In this document: positions 1 to 5,514 of the stretch, one piece after another
How the letters are laid out: each line of letters starts with the position of its first letter
Position numbering within the stretch: position 1 is the stretch's first letter
Assembly: GCA_013696235.1 (NCBI GenBank)
Contig: JACCYY010000260.1
Coordinates: forward strand, 1-9,703
Source: Sporichthyaceae bacterium
GTDB taxonomy: Bacteria > Actinomycetota > Actinomycetes > JACCYY01
Reading direction: 5' to 3'
DNA: 9,703 bases
Notes under the pieces: model-generated
The model's database searches: none
Told to the model about the DNA's origin: nothing
The model's input: only the letters and a program-made list of their open reading frames with translations
Made by a program: the position numbers and the translations under genes

Positions 1-169
1 GACCGCGATCGTCCTCGGCAACGAGCGGTACGGGATCTCGCGCCCGTTCTATGAGCACGGGTTCGACCGGGTGTCCGTCCCGATGCTCGGTGCCGCCGAC
101 TCCCTCAACGTCGCGATCTCGGCCTCGGTCCTGCTCTACGAGGCCCGCGCGCAGAAGAACGGCTGGTAA
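1..169 (+). CDS. SpoU/TrmH-family RNA 2'-O-ribose methyltransferase, C-terminal end (partial)
   Basis: The first bases read in frame from base 2 to a TAA stop at 167-169 and give the last 55 residues of a protein whose start lies left of the window. Two hallmarks of the SpoU (SPOUT knot) methyltransferase fold are visible: a GNERYGIS segment near residue 7 and the run MLGAADSLNVAISASVLLYE towards the C-terminus. These form the S-adenosylmethionine-binding trefoil knot that ends nearly all family members. Such enzymes add a methyl group to the 2'-O of a ribose in tRNA or rRNA. Which nucleotide this one modifies cannot be told without the N-terminal part. It is followed by 172 noncoding bases and then a tRNA gene on the opposite strand. 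The family call is firm; the substrate is unknown. Confidence 0.9.
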   Translation, partial: TAIVLGNERYGISRPFYEHGFDRVSVPMLGAADSLNVAISASVLLYEARAQKNGW

Positions 170-341
170 CGAGCGTGTGTCCCTCGGGTGGGCAGTGATC
201 AAGGTGGGTTGGTGGGTGGCCTGGCCGGCCTGCTGACCTACATCGGTCGCGAGATCGTGGGTTGCGGCCGCCATCGGCACCGCCGGACACTTCTGGGCTT
301 GCTGGGTCGGTCCGATCAGCGTGACGTCGACACCGTCAGGG
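170..341. other. intergenic region between the SpoU gene and tRNA-Ala
   Basis: This stretch carries the 3' flank of the methyltransferase gene (+) and the 3' flank of tRNA-Ala (-). I see no convincing gene and no stem followed by a T-run. A G-rich motif at 203-219 on the + strand has five runs of 2-3 G separated by single T or TT. On the - strand just past the tRNA, the arms TGACG and CGTCA around a 7-base loop could form a short hairpin, but no U-tract follows, so calling it a terminator would be a guess. Confidence 0.5.
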
Positions 342-415
342 TGGAGCTGAGGGGATTCGAACCCCTGGCCCCCTCGATGCGAACGAGGTGCGCTACCGGA
401 CTGCGCCACAGCCCC
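342..415 (-). tRNA. tRNA-Ala (anticodon CGC)
   Basis: The reverse complement folds into a complete 74-base cloverleaf. The acceptor stem pairs GGGGCTG with CAGCTCC (one G-U pair). The D arm is GCGC/GCGC around a 9-base loop. The anticodon stem CCTCG/CGAGG encloses the loop TTCGCAT. A 5-base variable loop follows, then the T arm AGGGG-TTCGAAT-CCCCT and discriminator base A. The anticodon CGC lies at genomic 379-381 and reads the alanine codon GCG, which is abundant in the surrounding genes. The G3-U70 pair is the classic identity mark for alanyl-tRNA synthetase. The 3' CCA end is not encoded (the DNA continues CCC), so it must be added after transcription. The gene lies 61 bases downstream of the sepX/glpR stop on the same strand. 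Confidence 0.97.
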
Positions 416-476
416 CTGAACGGGACTCGACGATACCTTGCCGGCGCGGCGGGACTCGCCAGCGTGGGAGCGACGG
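416..476 (-). promoter_or_regulatory. candidate tRNA-Ala promoter region with a 9-base direct repeat
   Basis: The 61 bases between the sepX/glpR stop and the tRNA contain, on the - strand, a -10-like hexamer TATCGT (430-435), 14 bases upstream of the mature tRNA 5' end. That is a plausible distance for a short-leader tRNA promoter. No good -35 hexamer lies 16-19 bases further upstream. The 9-mer CGAGTCCCG occurs twice (421-429 and 450-458), flanking the -10-like element. The tRNA could instead be expressed by read-through from the genes upstream. Confidence 0.3.
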
Positions 477-1520
477 TCAGTCGCCGACCGCGCGCTGGAC
501 CGACGCATCATCGGCTTCATGAGCGGCCAGGGACTCCTGGTGCGCGGCGGCAGCCGCCGCTCGCCCCGCGGCCGCGGCATCCGCGACGAGGCGCCCGGAG
601 GTCCAGGCATCCTCGCCGTGCAGGTCGATCCGACGGATGGCCCGGCCTGCGCGCGGTGCGGTCACATACGTCGGCACCGGTACCGAGACCGGCTGCCAGC
701 CGTCGTCGCCGCGGTCGTCCTGCTGCGCTGGCGCGAGGTCCGGACCGGCAAGCATCGCGCTCGCGCTGGACGGCGTGGCCGGAGCGACGGGCCGGGTCCG
801 GGCCGCGTGCGTGCGACTGCGGGCGATCTCGCCGGTGCGCTTGGCCTGGACGCGCAGGTGGAGCACGTACGCGACAGCGGCCGCACCGCTCGCGCCGGCC
901 AGGATCCACGGCAGTGCGGACAGCGCTGCGATTGACGCGAGCAAGAGGGATGCGGCGATCAGGACCGCGAGGACGCGTCGCCGTCGGGCGACCAGGGAGG
1001 CCGGCGCGTGGCCGAAGCCCCGGTCCCGGGCGAGATCCCGGGCGAGGTCGGGCGCGGCCAGGGCGGCGAGGGCGGCGTCGTCTGCATCGTCGGCCCACCC
1101 GTCGCGAAGATCGCGGCGTCGGCCGGCCGGGATGGTCGCCGCGCGCCCCATGGCCGGCGCCTGGGCTCGCACCGGCACGCGAGTGGGGACGTCAGCCGTC
1201 GCGGGCGTGCTGTCTCGTTGGGCTGGCGCGGGGCGACCGACGATCCGGACGGTGCTCGAGACGGTCCGGGTCGACCCAGCAGACGCCGCGCGGCTGCTCG
1301 CCGTCGAGCTGGACCCCAGGCTGGACGTCGCCGGGGCCGTTCGCTGGAGGTCGCCTGGCTCGCCGTCCGCCTCGCCGGTGCGACGGGCCAGCACCCGCAT
1401 CTTGCTGGCGAACTTGTCCACCGACTTCGCCTCGGCGAGCTCGTCGTGGCGACGCAACCACATCGGTACGAGGAAGGCGGCCCACATGACCACGATCACC
1501 GCGTAGATCATCCCGCTCAC
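477..1520 (-). CDS. sepX: SepX/GlpR-family divisome membrane protein
   Basis: This 347-residue protein matches the actinobacterial SepX/GlpR pattern. A transmembrane helix sits at the very N-terminus (about residues 4-22), directly followed by the positively started signature VPMWLRRHDE and a short basic segment to about residue 47. A low-complexity Ser/Ala/Thr/Pro linker covers about 48-130. A hairpin of two further membrane helices lies at about 183-222, preceded by RRRR. The C-terminal tail carries the conserved-looking PVPTYVTAP (281-289) and AWTSGR (305-310), then an Ala-rich end. In Corynebacterium, GlpR is the membrane receptor for the gephyrin-like protein Glp; in Streptomyces, SepX supports FtsZ ring formation. 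The gene lies four genes downstream of a Glp homologue. The GTG at 1520 is taken as start; an ATG nine bases on (1511) is possible, and neither has a clear Shine-Dalgarno. The name glpR should not be confused with the glycerol regulator. The assignment rests on motifs and gene order. Confidence 0.82.
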   Translation of the reverse strand: MSGMIYAVIVVMWAAFLVPMWLRRHDELAEAKSVDKFASKMRVLARRTGEADGEPGDLQRTAPATSSLGSSSTASSRAASAGSTRTVSSTVRIVGRPAPAQRDSTPATADVPTRVPVRAQAPAMGRAATIPAGRRRDLRDGWADDADDAALAALAAPDLARDLARDRGFGHAPASLVARRRRVLAVLIAASLLLASIAALSALPWILAGASGAAAVAYVLHLRVQAKRTGEIARSRTHAARTRPVAPATPSSASAMLAGPDLAPAQQDDRGDDGWQPVSVPVPTYVTAPRAGRAIRRIDLHGEDAWTSGRLVADAAAAGRAAAAAAHQESLAAHEADDASVQRAVGD

Positions 1521-1623
1521 GTGGCCGACGGTACGGCCGGGAGCCCGGCTGCGCGGGGATTGTCGCCGGTGTGTCGCAGGTCTACTGCTGTGACTGCTGT
1601 GACAACTGGCTCAGCCGGTGTGG
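1521..1623 (-). promoter_or_regulatory. leader region of sepX/glpR with direct repeats and a palindrome
   Basis: This is the only substantial gap (103 bases) in the galU-to-sepX gene chain. On the + strand the 9-mer CTGCTGTGA occurs twice in perfect tandem (1585-1593, 1594-1602). On the - strand the end of this array reads TTGTCA (1600-1605), which resembles a -35 element, but no good TANNNT hexamer follows at 16-18 bases. A perfect inverted repeat GCCGGG-AG-CCCGGC lies at 1536-1549, ending 15 bases before the GTG start. The region may let sepX/glpR be controlled separately from the upstream genes, with the repeats as a possible operator. No factor can be named. Confidence 0.3.
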
Positions 1624-2226
1624 CTATGGTGCGCCGGCCTGCGCCGCCTGCCAGCGGGCGAGCAGCCCGTCTGGCACCTCTCCCGCAGTGAGCGCGTACG
1701 AGCGGTGGTCCGCCCAGGCACCGTTGATGTGCAGCAGGCGCAGGCGGATCCCCTCGTCGCGGAAGCCGAGCTTCTCGACGACCCGGAGGCTCGCGGTGTT
1801 CTCCGGCCGGATGTTGATCTCGATCCGGTGCAGCCCGACGGCGCCGAAGCAGTGGTCGGTCGCGAGCGCGACTGCGGTCGGCATCACCCCGCGGCCGGCG
1901 ACGGCGCGGTCGACCCAGTAGCCGATGGTGGCCGAGCACGCCGAGCCCCAGAGGATGTTCGCGACGGTGAGCTGTCCCACGAGGCGGCCTCCGTAGGTCA
2001 CCGCGAACGGCATCAGCTCGCCACGTCGCACGCCAGCCCCGAGCCGCTTGAGGAGCTTGCCGTACGCGAGCTTCCCCGGGGCGCCGAACGGCGAGGTCGC
2101 CTCCCAGGGCTCGAGCCACTGGCGGTTGCGCCCACGGACCTCCTGCCACGCGGCACCGTCGCGGCGGGCCAGCGGCCGGAGCCCGACCTCCCCAGCGGTG
2201 AGCGTGACCGGCCAGCCGCGCGTCAG
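1624..2226 (-). CDS. rimJ: GNAT-family N-acetyltransferase, RimJ-type, probable CTG start
   Basis: The protein is 200 residues if read from a CTG at 2224-2226. It is a GNAT acetyltransferase of the RimJ/RimL group, which transfers acetyl from acetyl-CoA to N-terminal amines; RimJ acetylates ribosomal protein S5 in E. coli. Visible features are the opening strand VTLTAGEVGLRPL (7-19), an NRQWLEPWE segment (34-42), the strand pair around FAVTYGGRLVGQLTVANI (74-91), IGYWVD (101-106), the acetyl-CoA loop VAGRGV (109-114) and the helix-strand motif RPENTASLRVVEKLGF (140-155). The whole N-terminus is needed for the fold and resembles the mycobacterial RimJ at the same locus. Yet no ATG, GTG or TTG occurs in frame before 2031, which would remove 65 residues. 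The CTG overlaps the mog stop as CTGA and has GGGGGG five bases upstream. Stop TAG. The true substrate is unknown. Confidence 0.83.
   Translation of the reverse strand: MTRGWPVTLTAGEVGLRPLARRDGAAWQEVRGRNRQWLEPWEATSPFGAPGKLAYGKLLKRLGAGVRRGELMPFAVTYGGRLVGQLTVANILWGSACSATIGYWVDRAVAGRGVMPTAVALATDHCFGAVGLHRIEINIRPENTASLRVVEKLGFRDEGIRLRLLHINGAWADHRSYALTAGEVPDGLLARWQAAQAGAP
2223..2226 (-). promoter_or_regulatory. CTGA stop/start overlap between mog and the acetyltransferase gene
   Basis: Four bases read CTGA on the coding strand: the last three are the mog stop, and CTG is the only near-standard start in the acetyltransferase frame that keeps the whole domain. The run GGGGGG (2232-2237) lies five bases upstream and could act as a weak ribosome-binding site. 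The other three junctions in this gene chain have the same geometry with ATG or GTG. Confidence 0.6.
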
Positions 2227-2720
2227 GAGTGCCCCCCGGGCGGCGGAGGGTGGTCCGCTCCGCGGATCTGCTCGACCGCGTGCAGGAGCACCGGGGCGAG
2301 GACGGCCAGCCCGTCGCGGACGCCACCGGTCGATCCCGGCAAGTTGATCACGAGCGTGCGGCTGGCAACCCCGACCAGCCCGCGTGAGAGCACCGCCGTC
2401 GGCACTCCGTGCGCCACGCCGTACGCCCGGATCGCCTCGGCGATGCCTGGCACCTGGTACTCGATCACCCGCATGGTCATCTCTGGGGTCTGGTCCGTGG
2501 GGGAGATGCCCGTTCCGCCGGTCGTGACGACCACGTCGTACGACGCGGCCACCGCGGCCCGAAGCGCTGCCTCGACCGCGGCACCGTCCGGGACGACCTC
2601 CGGGCCGTCGACCGCGAACCCGATCTCGGCCAGCCCGGCGACGACCAGCGGACCGCCGCGATCGGAGTACACGCCGGCCGCGGCACGGTTGGAAACGGTC
2701 ACCGCGAGCGCTCGTCTCAT
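2223..2720 (-). CDS. mog: molybdopterin adenylyltransferase (Mog/MoaB family)
   Basis: This 165-residue protein of normal family length belongs to the MogA/MoaB group, which adenylylates molybdopterin (Mg-ATP dependent) to prepare it for metal insertion by MoeA in the cytoplasm. Diagnostic motifs are TTGGTGISPTD (66-76), which holds the conserved nucleotide and substrate loop, PGIAE (91-95), LSRGLVG (111-117) and INLPGSTGGVRD (125-136). The start ATG at 2720 is well supported: a strong Shine-Dalgarno GGAGGAG lies five bases upstream (2726-2732), and the ATG overlaps the moaC stop as ATGA. Its own TGA (2223-2225) overlaps the acetyltransferase start. It is the bacterial counterpart of the gephyrin G domain and here shares an operon with the E-domain homologue. 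MogA and MoaB cannot be told apart by eye, but the enzymatic role is the same. Confidence 0.93.
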   Translation of the reverse strand: MRRALAVTVSNRAAAGVYSDRGGPLVVAGLAEIGFAVDGPEVVPDGAAVEAALRAAVAASYDVVVTTGGTGISPTDQTPEMTMRVIEYQVPGIAEAIRAYGVAHGVPTAVLSRGLVGVASRTLVINLPGSTGGVRDGLAVLAPVLLHAVEQIRGADHPPPPGGHS

Positions 2721-3229
2721 GCGGGCTCCTCCGGGCGCTCCCAGGTGCCCGAACGACCGCCGGTCTTGGTGAGCAGACGAACGTCGGCGATCACTGCCGT
2801 CCGGTCCAGCGCCTTCACCATATCGATCATGGCCAGCCCCGCGACCGCGACCGCGGTGAGCGCCTCCATCTCCACGCCCGTGCGATCCGCCGTACGGACC
2901 GTCGCCGTGATCCGGACGGAGTCGTCGTGCACCTCGACGTCCACCTCGACACCGTGCAGCGCGATCGGGTGGCAGAGCGGGATCAGGTCCGGGGTGCGCT
3001 TGGCTCCCTGGATGCCGGCCAGCCGGGCGACGGCGAGCGCATCCCCCTTCGGCACGCCGTCGCCGCGCAGCGCGGCGATGACGGTCGGCGAGACCTGGAC
3101 GCGACCGGTCGCCGTCGCGGTCCGGACCGTCACCTCCTTGGCGGACACGTCGACCATGCGCGCAGATCCGCGCTCGTCGACGTGGGTGAGCCGGTCAGGT
3201 GGTCCGGTCGCGCGGCCGACGTCGGTCAT
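2717..3229 (-). CDS. moaC: cyclic pyranopterin monophosphate synthase MoaC
   Basis: MoaC converts the 3',8-cyclo-GTP product of MoaA into cyclic pyranopterin monophosphate, the first stable molybdenum cofactor intermediate. The 170-residue protein shows the family signatures in order: ARMVDVSAKE (23-32), KGDALAVARLAGIQGAKRT (61-79), LCHP (85-88), the GVEMEALTAV block (118-127) and DMVKALDR (136-143). Asp136 and Lys139 line up with the catalytic Asp128 and Lys131 of E. coli MoaC. The reading frame continues upstream to 3397, but the ATG at 3229 is chosen because it overlaps the moeA stop as ATGA, has AGGA ten bases before it, and gives the usual family length. The stop overlaps the mog ATG in the same way. 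Its partner moaA is not in the window. Confidence 0.95.
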   Translation of the reverse strand: MTDVGRATGPPDRLTHVDERGSARMVDVSAKEVTVRTATATGRVQVSPTVIAALRGDGVPKGDALAVARLAGIQGAKRTPDLIPLCHPIALHGVEVDVEVHDDSVRITATVRTADRTGVEMEALTAVAVAGLAMIDMVKALDRTAVIADVRLLTKTGGRSGTWERPEEPA

Positions 3230-4476
3230 CGTCGCGCCGCGTCCTGTCGATCTCGAGCGCTGTCGAGCAGCATGATCTCGACGTTGCCGCCGGTGGGCAC
3301 CTCGACGACATGCTCGCCGATCACAGCGAATGCGTTCGCCTGGGCGAGCGAGCCGATCAGGTGCGAGCCGTGCCCACCCACCGGCGTGGCCGACCACCCC
3401 TCGCGCCGCTTCTCCGCGCGCACCCGGACGTACTGGCGGCGGGCAGCGGGCGAGCGCATCGCCGCGGTCGACCGGCCGGTGACCAACGGCCGGCGAAGCT
3501 CGTCGTCTGCATGTCCGGCGAGCCGGCGCAGGGCCGGTCGGGCGAACACCTCGAACGACACGTACGAGCTCACCGGATTGCCGGGGAGCGTCAGGATCGG
3601 GGTGTCGTCGGGACCGATGGTTCCGAACCCCTGCGGCTTGCCCGGCTGCATGGCGACCTCGTCGAAGGACACGGTGCCGAGACGCGACAGCACCTCCTTG
3701 ACGACGTCGTAGGCACCCTTGCTCACGCCACCGGTCGTGATCACCAGATCGGCGCGGATGAGCTGGTCCTCCAGCACGTTCATGAGCTTCCGGGCGTCAT
3801 CGCCGACGATGCCGGCGCGGTAGACGATCGCGCCGGCCTCGCGCGCCGCGCACGCGAGCATGTAGCTGTTCGCGTCGGCGACCTGGCCCATGCCGATCGG
3901 TTGCCCCGGCTCGACCAGCTCGTCCCCGGTCGAGAGCACGACCACACGTGGCTGGGGCTGGATCAGCACCCGGTCCCGACCGATCGCCGCGAGCAGGCCG
4001 ATCTGGGTCGGGCCCAGCACCGTGCCGTGCTCGAGCACCACCTGGCCGGACCGCACGTCTGTGCCGGCTCGACGGATGTGCTCACCGAGCGCCGGAGCCC
4101 GTCGGATCTCCACCCGGGCAACGCCACCATCGGTCCACTCGACCGGGACCACGGCGTCGGCGTGGCGCGGCATCGGCGCACCGGTCATGATCCGCGCGGT
4201 GAACCCGGGGCCGAGCGCGTACGCGGAGCGGCTGCCGGCGGCGATGTCACCGGTGACCGGCATCGTGACCGGGCTCCCCTCGGCGGCCGCCGCGACATCG
4301 GTGAGCCGGACGGCGTACCCGTCCATCGCGGAATTGTCGAAGCCCGGCAGGTCCTGCGGCGCGACGACGTCCTCGAGCAGGGTGTGTCCGTGGGCGTCGA
4401 GCAGCTGGAGATCCAGCGGTGGCAGCGGCGCGACCAGCGCGAGCACCTCGGCCAGGTGCTCCTCGACCGTCTTCAC
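3226..4476 (-). CDS. glp: gephyrin-like molybdotransferase Glp (MoeA family)
   Basis: This 416-residue MoeA homologue is of standard family length. MoeA inserts molybdate into adenylylated molybdopterin, finishing the cofactor. Landmarks are GFDNSAMDGYAVR (45-57), ARIMTGAPMPRHADAVVPVE (94-113), LSTGDEL (181-187), TTGGVSKGAYDVVK (247-260), QPGKPQGFG (277-285) and LPGNPVSS (297-304); the C-terminal beta-barrel domain IV follows from about residue 330. Asp257 aligns with the catalytic Asp of E. coli MoeA (228) and gephyrin (580), so insertase activity is expected. In Corynebacterium glutamicum the homologue encoded beside galU, Glp, binds FtsZ and the membrane receptor GlpR at the division septum. 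Synteny with galU and sepX/glpR suggests the same here. Start GTG overlaps the galU stop as GTGA, with GAGG seven bases upstream (4484-4487). The enzyme family is certain; the division role is inferred. Confidence 0.93.
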   Translation of the reverse strand: MKTVEEHLAEVLALVAPLPPLDLQLLDAHGHTLLEDVVAPQDLPGFDNSAMDGYAVRLTDVAAAAEGSPVTMPVTGDIAAGSRSAYALGPGFTARIMTGAPMPRHADAVVPVEWTDGGVARVEIRRAPALGEHIRRAGTDVRSGQVVLEHGTVLGPTQIGLLAAIGRDRVLIQPQPRVVVLSTGDELVEPGQPIGMGQVADANSYMLACAAREAGAIVYRAGIVGDDARKLMNVLEDQLIRADLVITTGGVSKGAYDVVKEVLSRLGTVSFDEVAMQPGKPQGFGTIGPDDTPILTLPGNPVSSYVSFEVFARPALRRLAGHADDELRRPLVTGRSTAAMRSPAARRQYVRVRAEKRREGWSATPVGGHGSHLIGSLAQANAFAVIGEHVVEVPTGGNVEIMLLDSARDRQDAARR

Positions 4477-5405
4477 GCGCGAACCTCGGCGGAGACGGGC
4501 CTGCCGCCGGGCTGGTCCTGCTCGGCCACGAACTCCCGCAACCAGGCGAGGAAGTCAGGACCGAGATCGGGCCGATCGGCCGCGAACCGGACGATGGTAC
4601 GGAGATACTCGGCGCGATCACCGGTGTCATAGCGACGGCCGGTGAACACGACGCCGTGCACGGGTCCGCCGTCGTCGATCCGGCCGCCGGCGAGCGTGTT
4701 GATCGCGTCCGTCAGCTGGATCTCGCCCCCGCGGCCGGGCGGGGTGGCGGCGAGCACCGGGAAGATCGCCGGGTCGAGGACGTAGCGCCCGATCACGGCG
4801 AGATTGCTCGGTGCGTCGCGCGCGGCCGGCTTCTCGACCAGCGCCGTCACGCGGACGACGTCGGAGTCGCCGGTGAGCTCGGTGGCGGCTGCTCCGTACA
4901 TGCTGATGTGCGCGGCGTCGACCGGCATCAGCGCGACGACGCTGCCGCCGTGCTGAGCGCGCACCTCCAGCATGCGAGTCAGCAACGGGTCACGGCGATC
5001 GATCATGTCGTCGCCCAGCAGCACGGCGAACGGTTCTCGACCCACGTGCCGGGAAGCGCAGAGCACGGCATGGCCGAGGCCCTTGGGCTGGCCCTGCCGG
5101 ACGTAGTGCACGTCGGCGAGCCGGGTTGCGTCCTGGACGAGGCGCAAGCGCTCCTCGTCGTCCTTGGCGCGCAGGGCGGCCTCGAGCTGGTCCGCCACGT
5201 CGAAGTGGTCCTCGAGCGCGCGCTTGTTGCGCCCGGTGATCATGAGCACGTCGTCGAGGCCGGCCCGGACCGCCTCCTCGACGATGTACTGGATCACCGG
5301 CGTGTCGACGATCGGCAGCATCTCCTTCGGCGTCGCCTTGGTGGCCGGGAGGAAGCGGGTGCCGAGCCCCGCGACCGGGATGACCGCCTTGGTCACCGCG
5401 ATCAC
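4473..5405 (-). CDS. galU: UTP-glucose-1-phosphate uridylyltransferase GalU
   Basis: GalU makes UDP-glucose from UTP and glucose-1-phosphate, feeding cell envelope sugars, glycolipids and trehalose. The 310-residue protein has the normal family length. Its N-terminus carries the nucleotidyltransferase signature AGLGTRFLPATKATPKEMLP (12-31). Further marks are GLGHAVLCA near residue 107, the metal-binding segment FAVLLGDD, VEKP in the middle and YDTGDRAEYL towards the end. The frame stays open upstream to 5840, but that part overlaps the cyclo-ligase gene on the other strand and lacks homology, so the start is put at GTG 5405; GTG 5396, three codons on, is equally possible. No strong Shine-Dalgarno precedes either. 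It is the first gene of the coupled chain, overlapping the next gene by four bases. A weak promoter candidate lies just upstream. Confidence 0.95.
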   Translation of the reverse strand: MIAVTKAVIPVAGLGTRFLPATKATPKEMLPIVDTPVIQYIVEEAVRAGLDDVLMITGRNKRALEDHFDVADQLEAALRAKDDEERLRLVQDATRLADVHYVRQGQPKGLGHAVLCASRHVGREPFAVLLGDDMIDRRDPLLTRMLEVRAQHGGSVVALMPVDAAHISMYGAAATELTGDSDVVRVTALVEKPAARDAPSNLAVIGRYVLDPAIFPVLAATPPGRGGEIQLTDAINTLAGGRIDDGGPVHGVVFTGRRYDTGDRAEYLRTIVRFAADRPDLGPDFLAWLREFVAEQDQPGGRPVSAEVRA

Positions 5406-5514
5406 TGGCGCACCGGGGTGGTCTGGACGCGGGGAGGAACCATGCACCGAACAGTACCGAGGGAGCACAATCGTCGATCGTGACGCGTTCTCGGGGCGAG
5501 GCAGTGGTCGGCCG
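5406..5514. promoter_or_regulatory. divergent promoter region between galU and the cyclo-ligase gene
   Basis: These 109 bases separate two divergent genes and must hold the 5' signals for both. For galU (- strand) a TANNNT hexamer TACTGT occurs at 5451-5456, about 45 bases before the GTG start, without a convincing -35 partner. For the + strand gene, the purine-rich GGGGCGAGG (5493-5501) lies about 13 bases before the ATG, rather far for a Shine-Dalgarno. A short interrupted dyad CGTC-GATCGT-GACG lies at 5473-5486. The placement is firm because of the divergent arrangement; the individual elements are weak. Confidence 0.4.

Noticed and set aside
342..476. tRNA-Ala as an integration (att) site for a mobile element
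   Set aside because: No integrase gene, no repeated copy of the tRNA 3' end and no phage or plasmid gene are present in the window.
188..1489. Long + strand reading frame (433 codons) across the tRNA and the sepX/glpR gene
   Set aside because: It runs through a structural tRNA gene, is dominated by Arg/Pro/Gly/Ala as expected of an antisense frame in high-GC DNA, and shows no domain. The - strand frame has membrane helices and family motifs.
477..1520. Reading the GlpR name as the glycerol-3-phosphate repressor
   Set aside because: The protein has membrane helices and no helix-turn-helix or sugar-binding repressor domain; the name here means Glp receptor.
1624..2031. Shorter acetyltransferase starting at GTG 2031
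   Set aside because: It would lack the first strands and helices of the GNAT fold, although clear family-like sequence continues upstream in the same frame.
1517..2326. Alternative - strand frame (269 codons) over the acetyltransferase gene
   Set aside because: It is Arg/Pro/Gly-rich and motif-free, in a different frame from the GNAT sequence, and overlaps the mog end.
1618..2772. Long + strand reading frame opposite the acetyltransferase and mog genes
   Set aside because: No motif can be seen, and it spans two well-supported genes on the other strand.
3230..3397. N-terminal extension of MoaC upstream of 3229
   Set aside because: It would overlap the moeA coding end by 170 bases and add residues absent in MoaC; the ATG at 3229 has the ATGA overlap and AGGA upstream.
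3199..4632. Long + strand reading frame (477 codons) opposite moeA/glp
   Set aside because: It is the antisense shadow of a gene with full MoeA motifs. Its Arg/His/Asp-rich, structureless composition shows no recognisable family.
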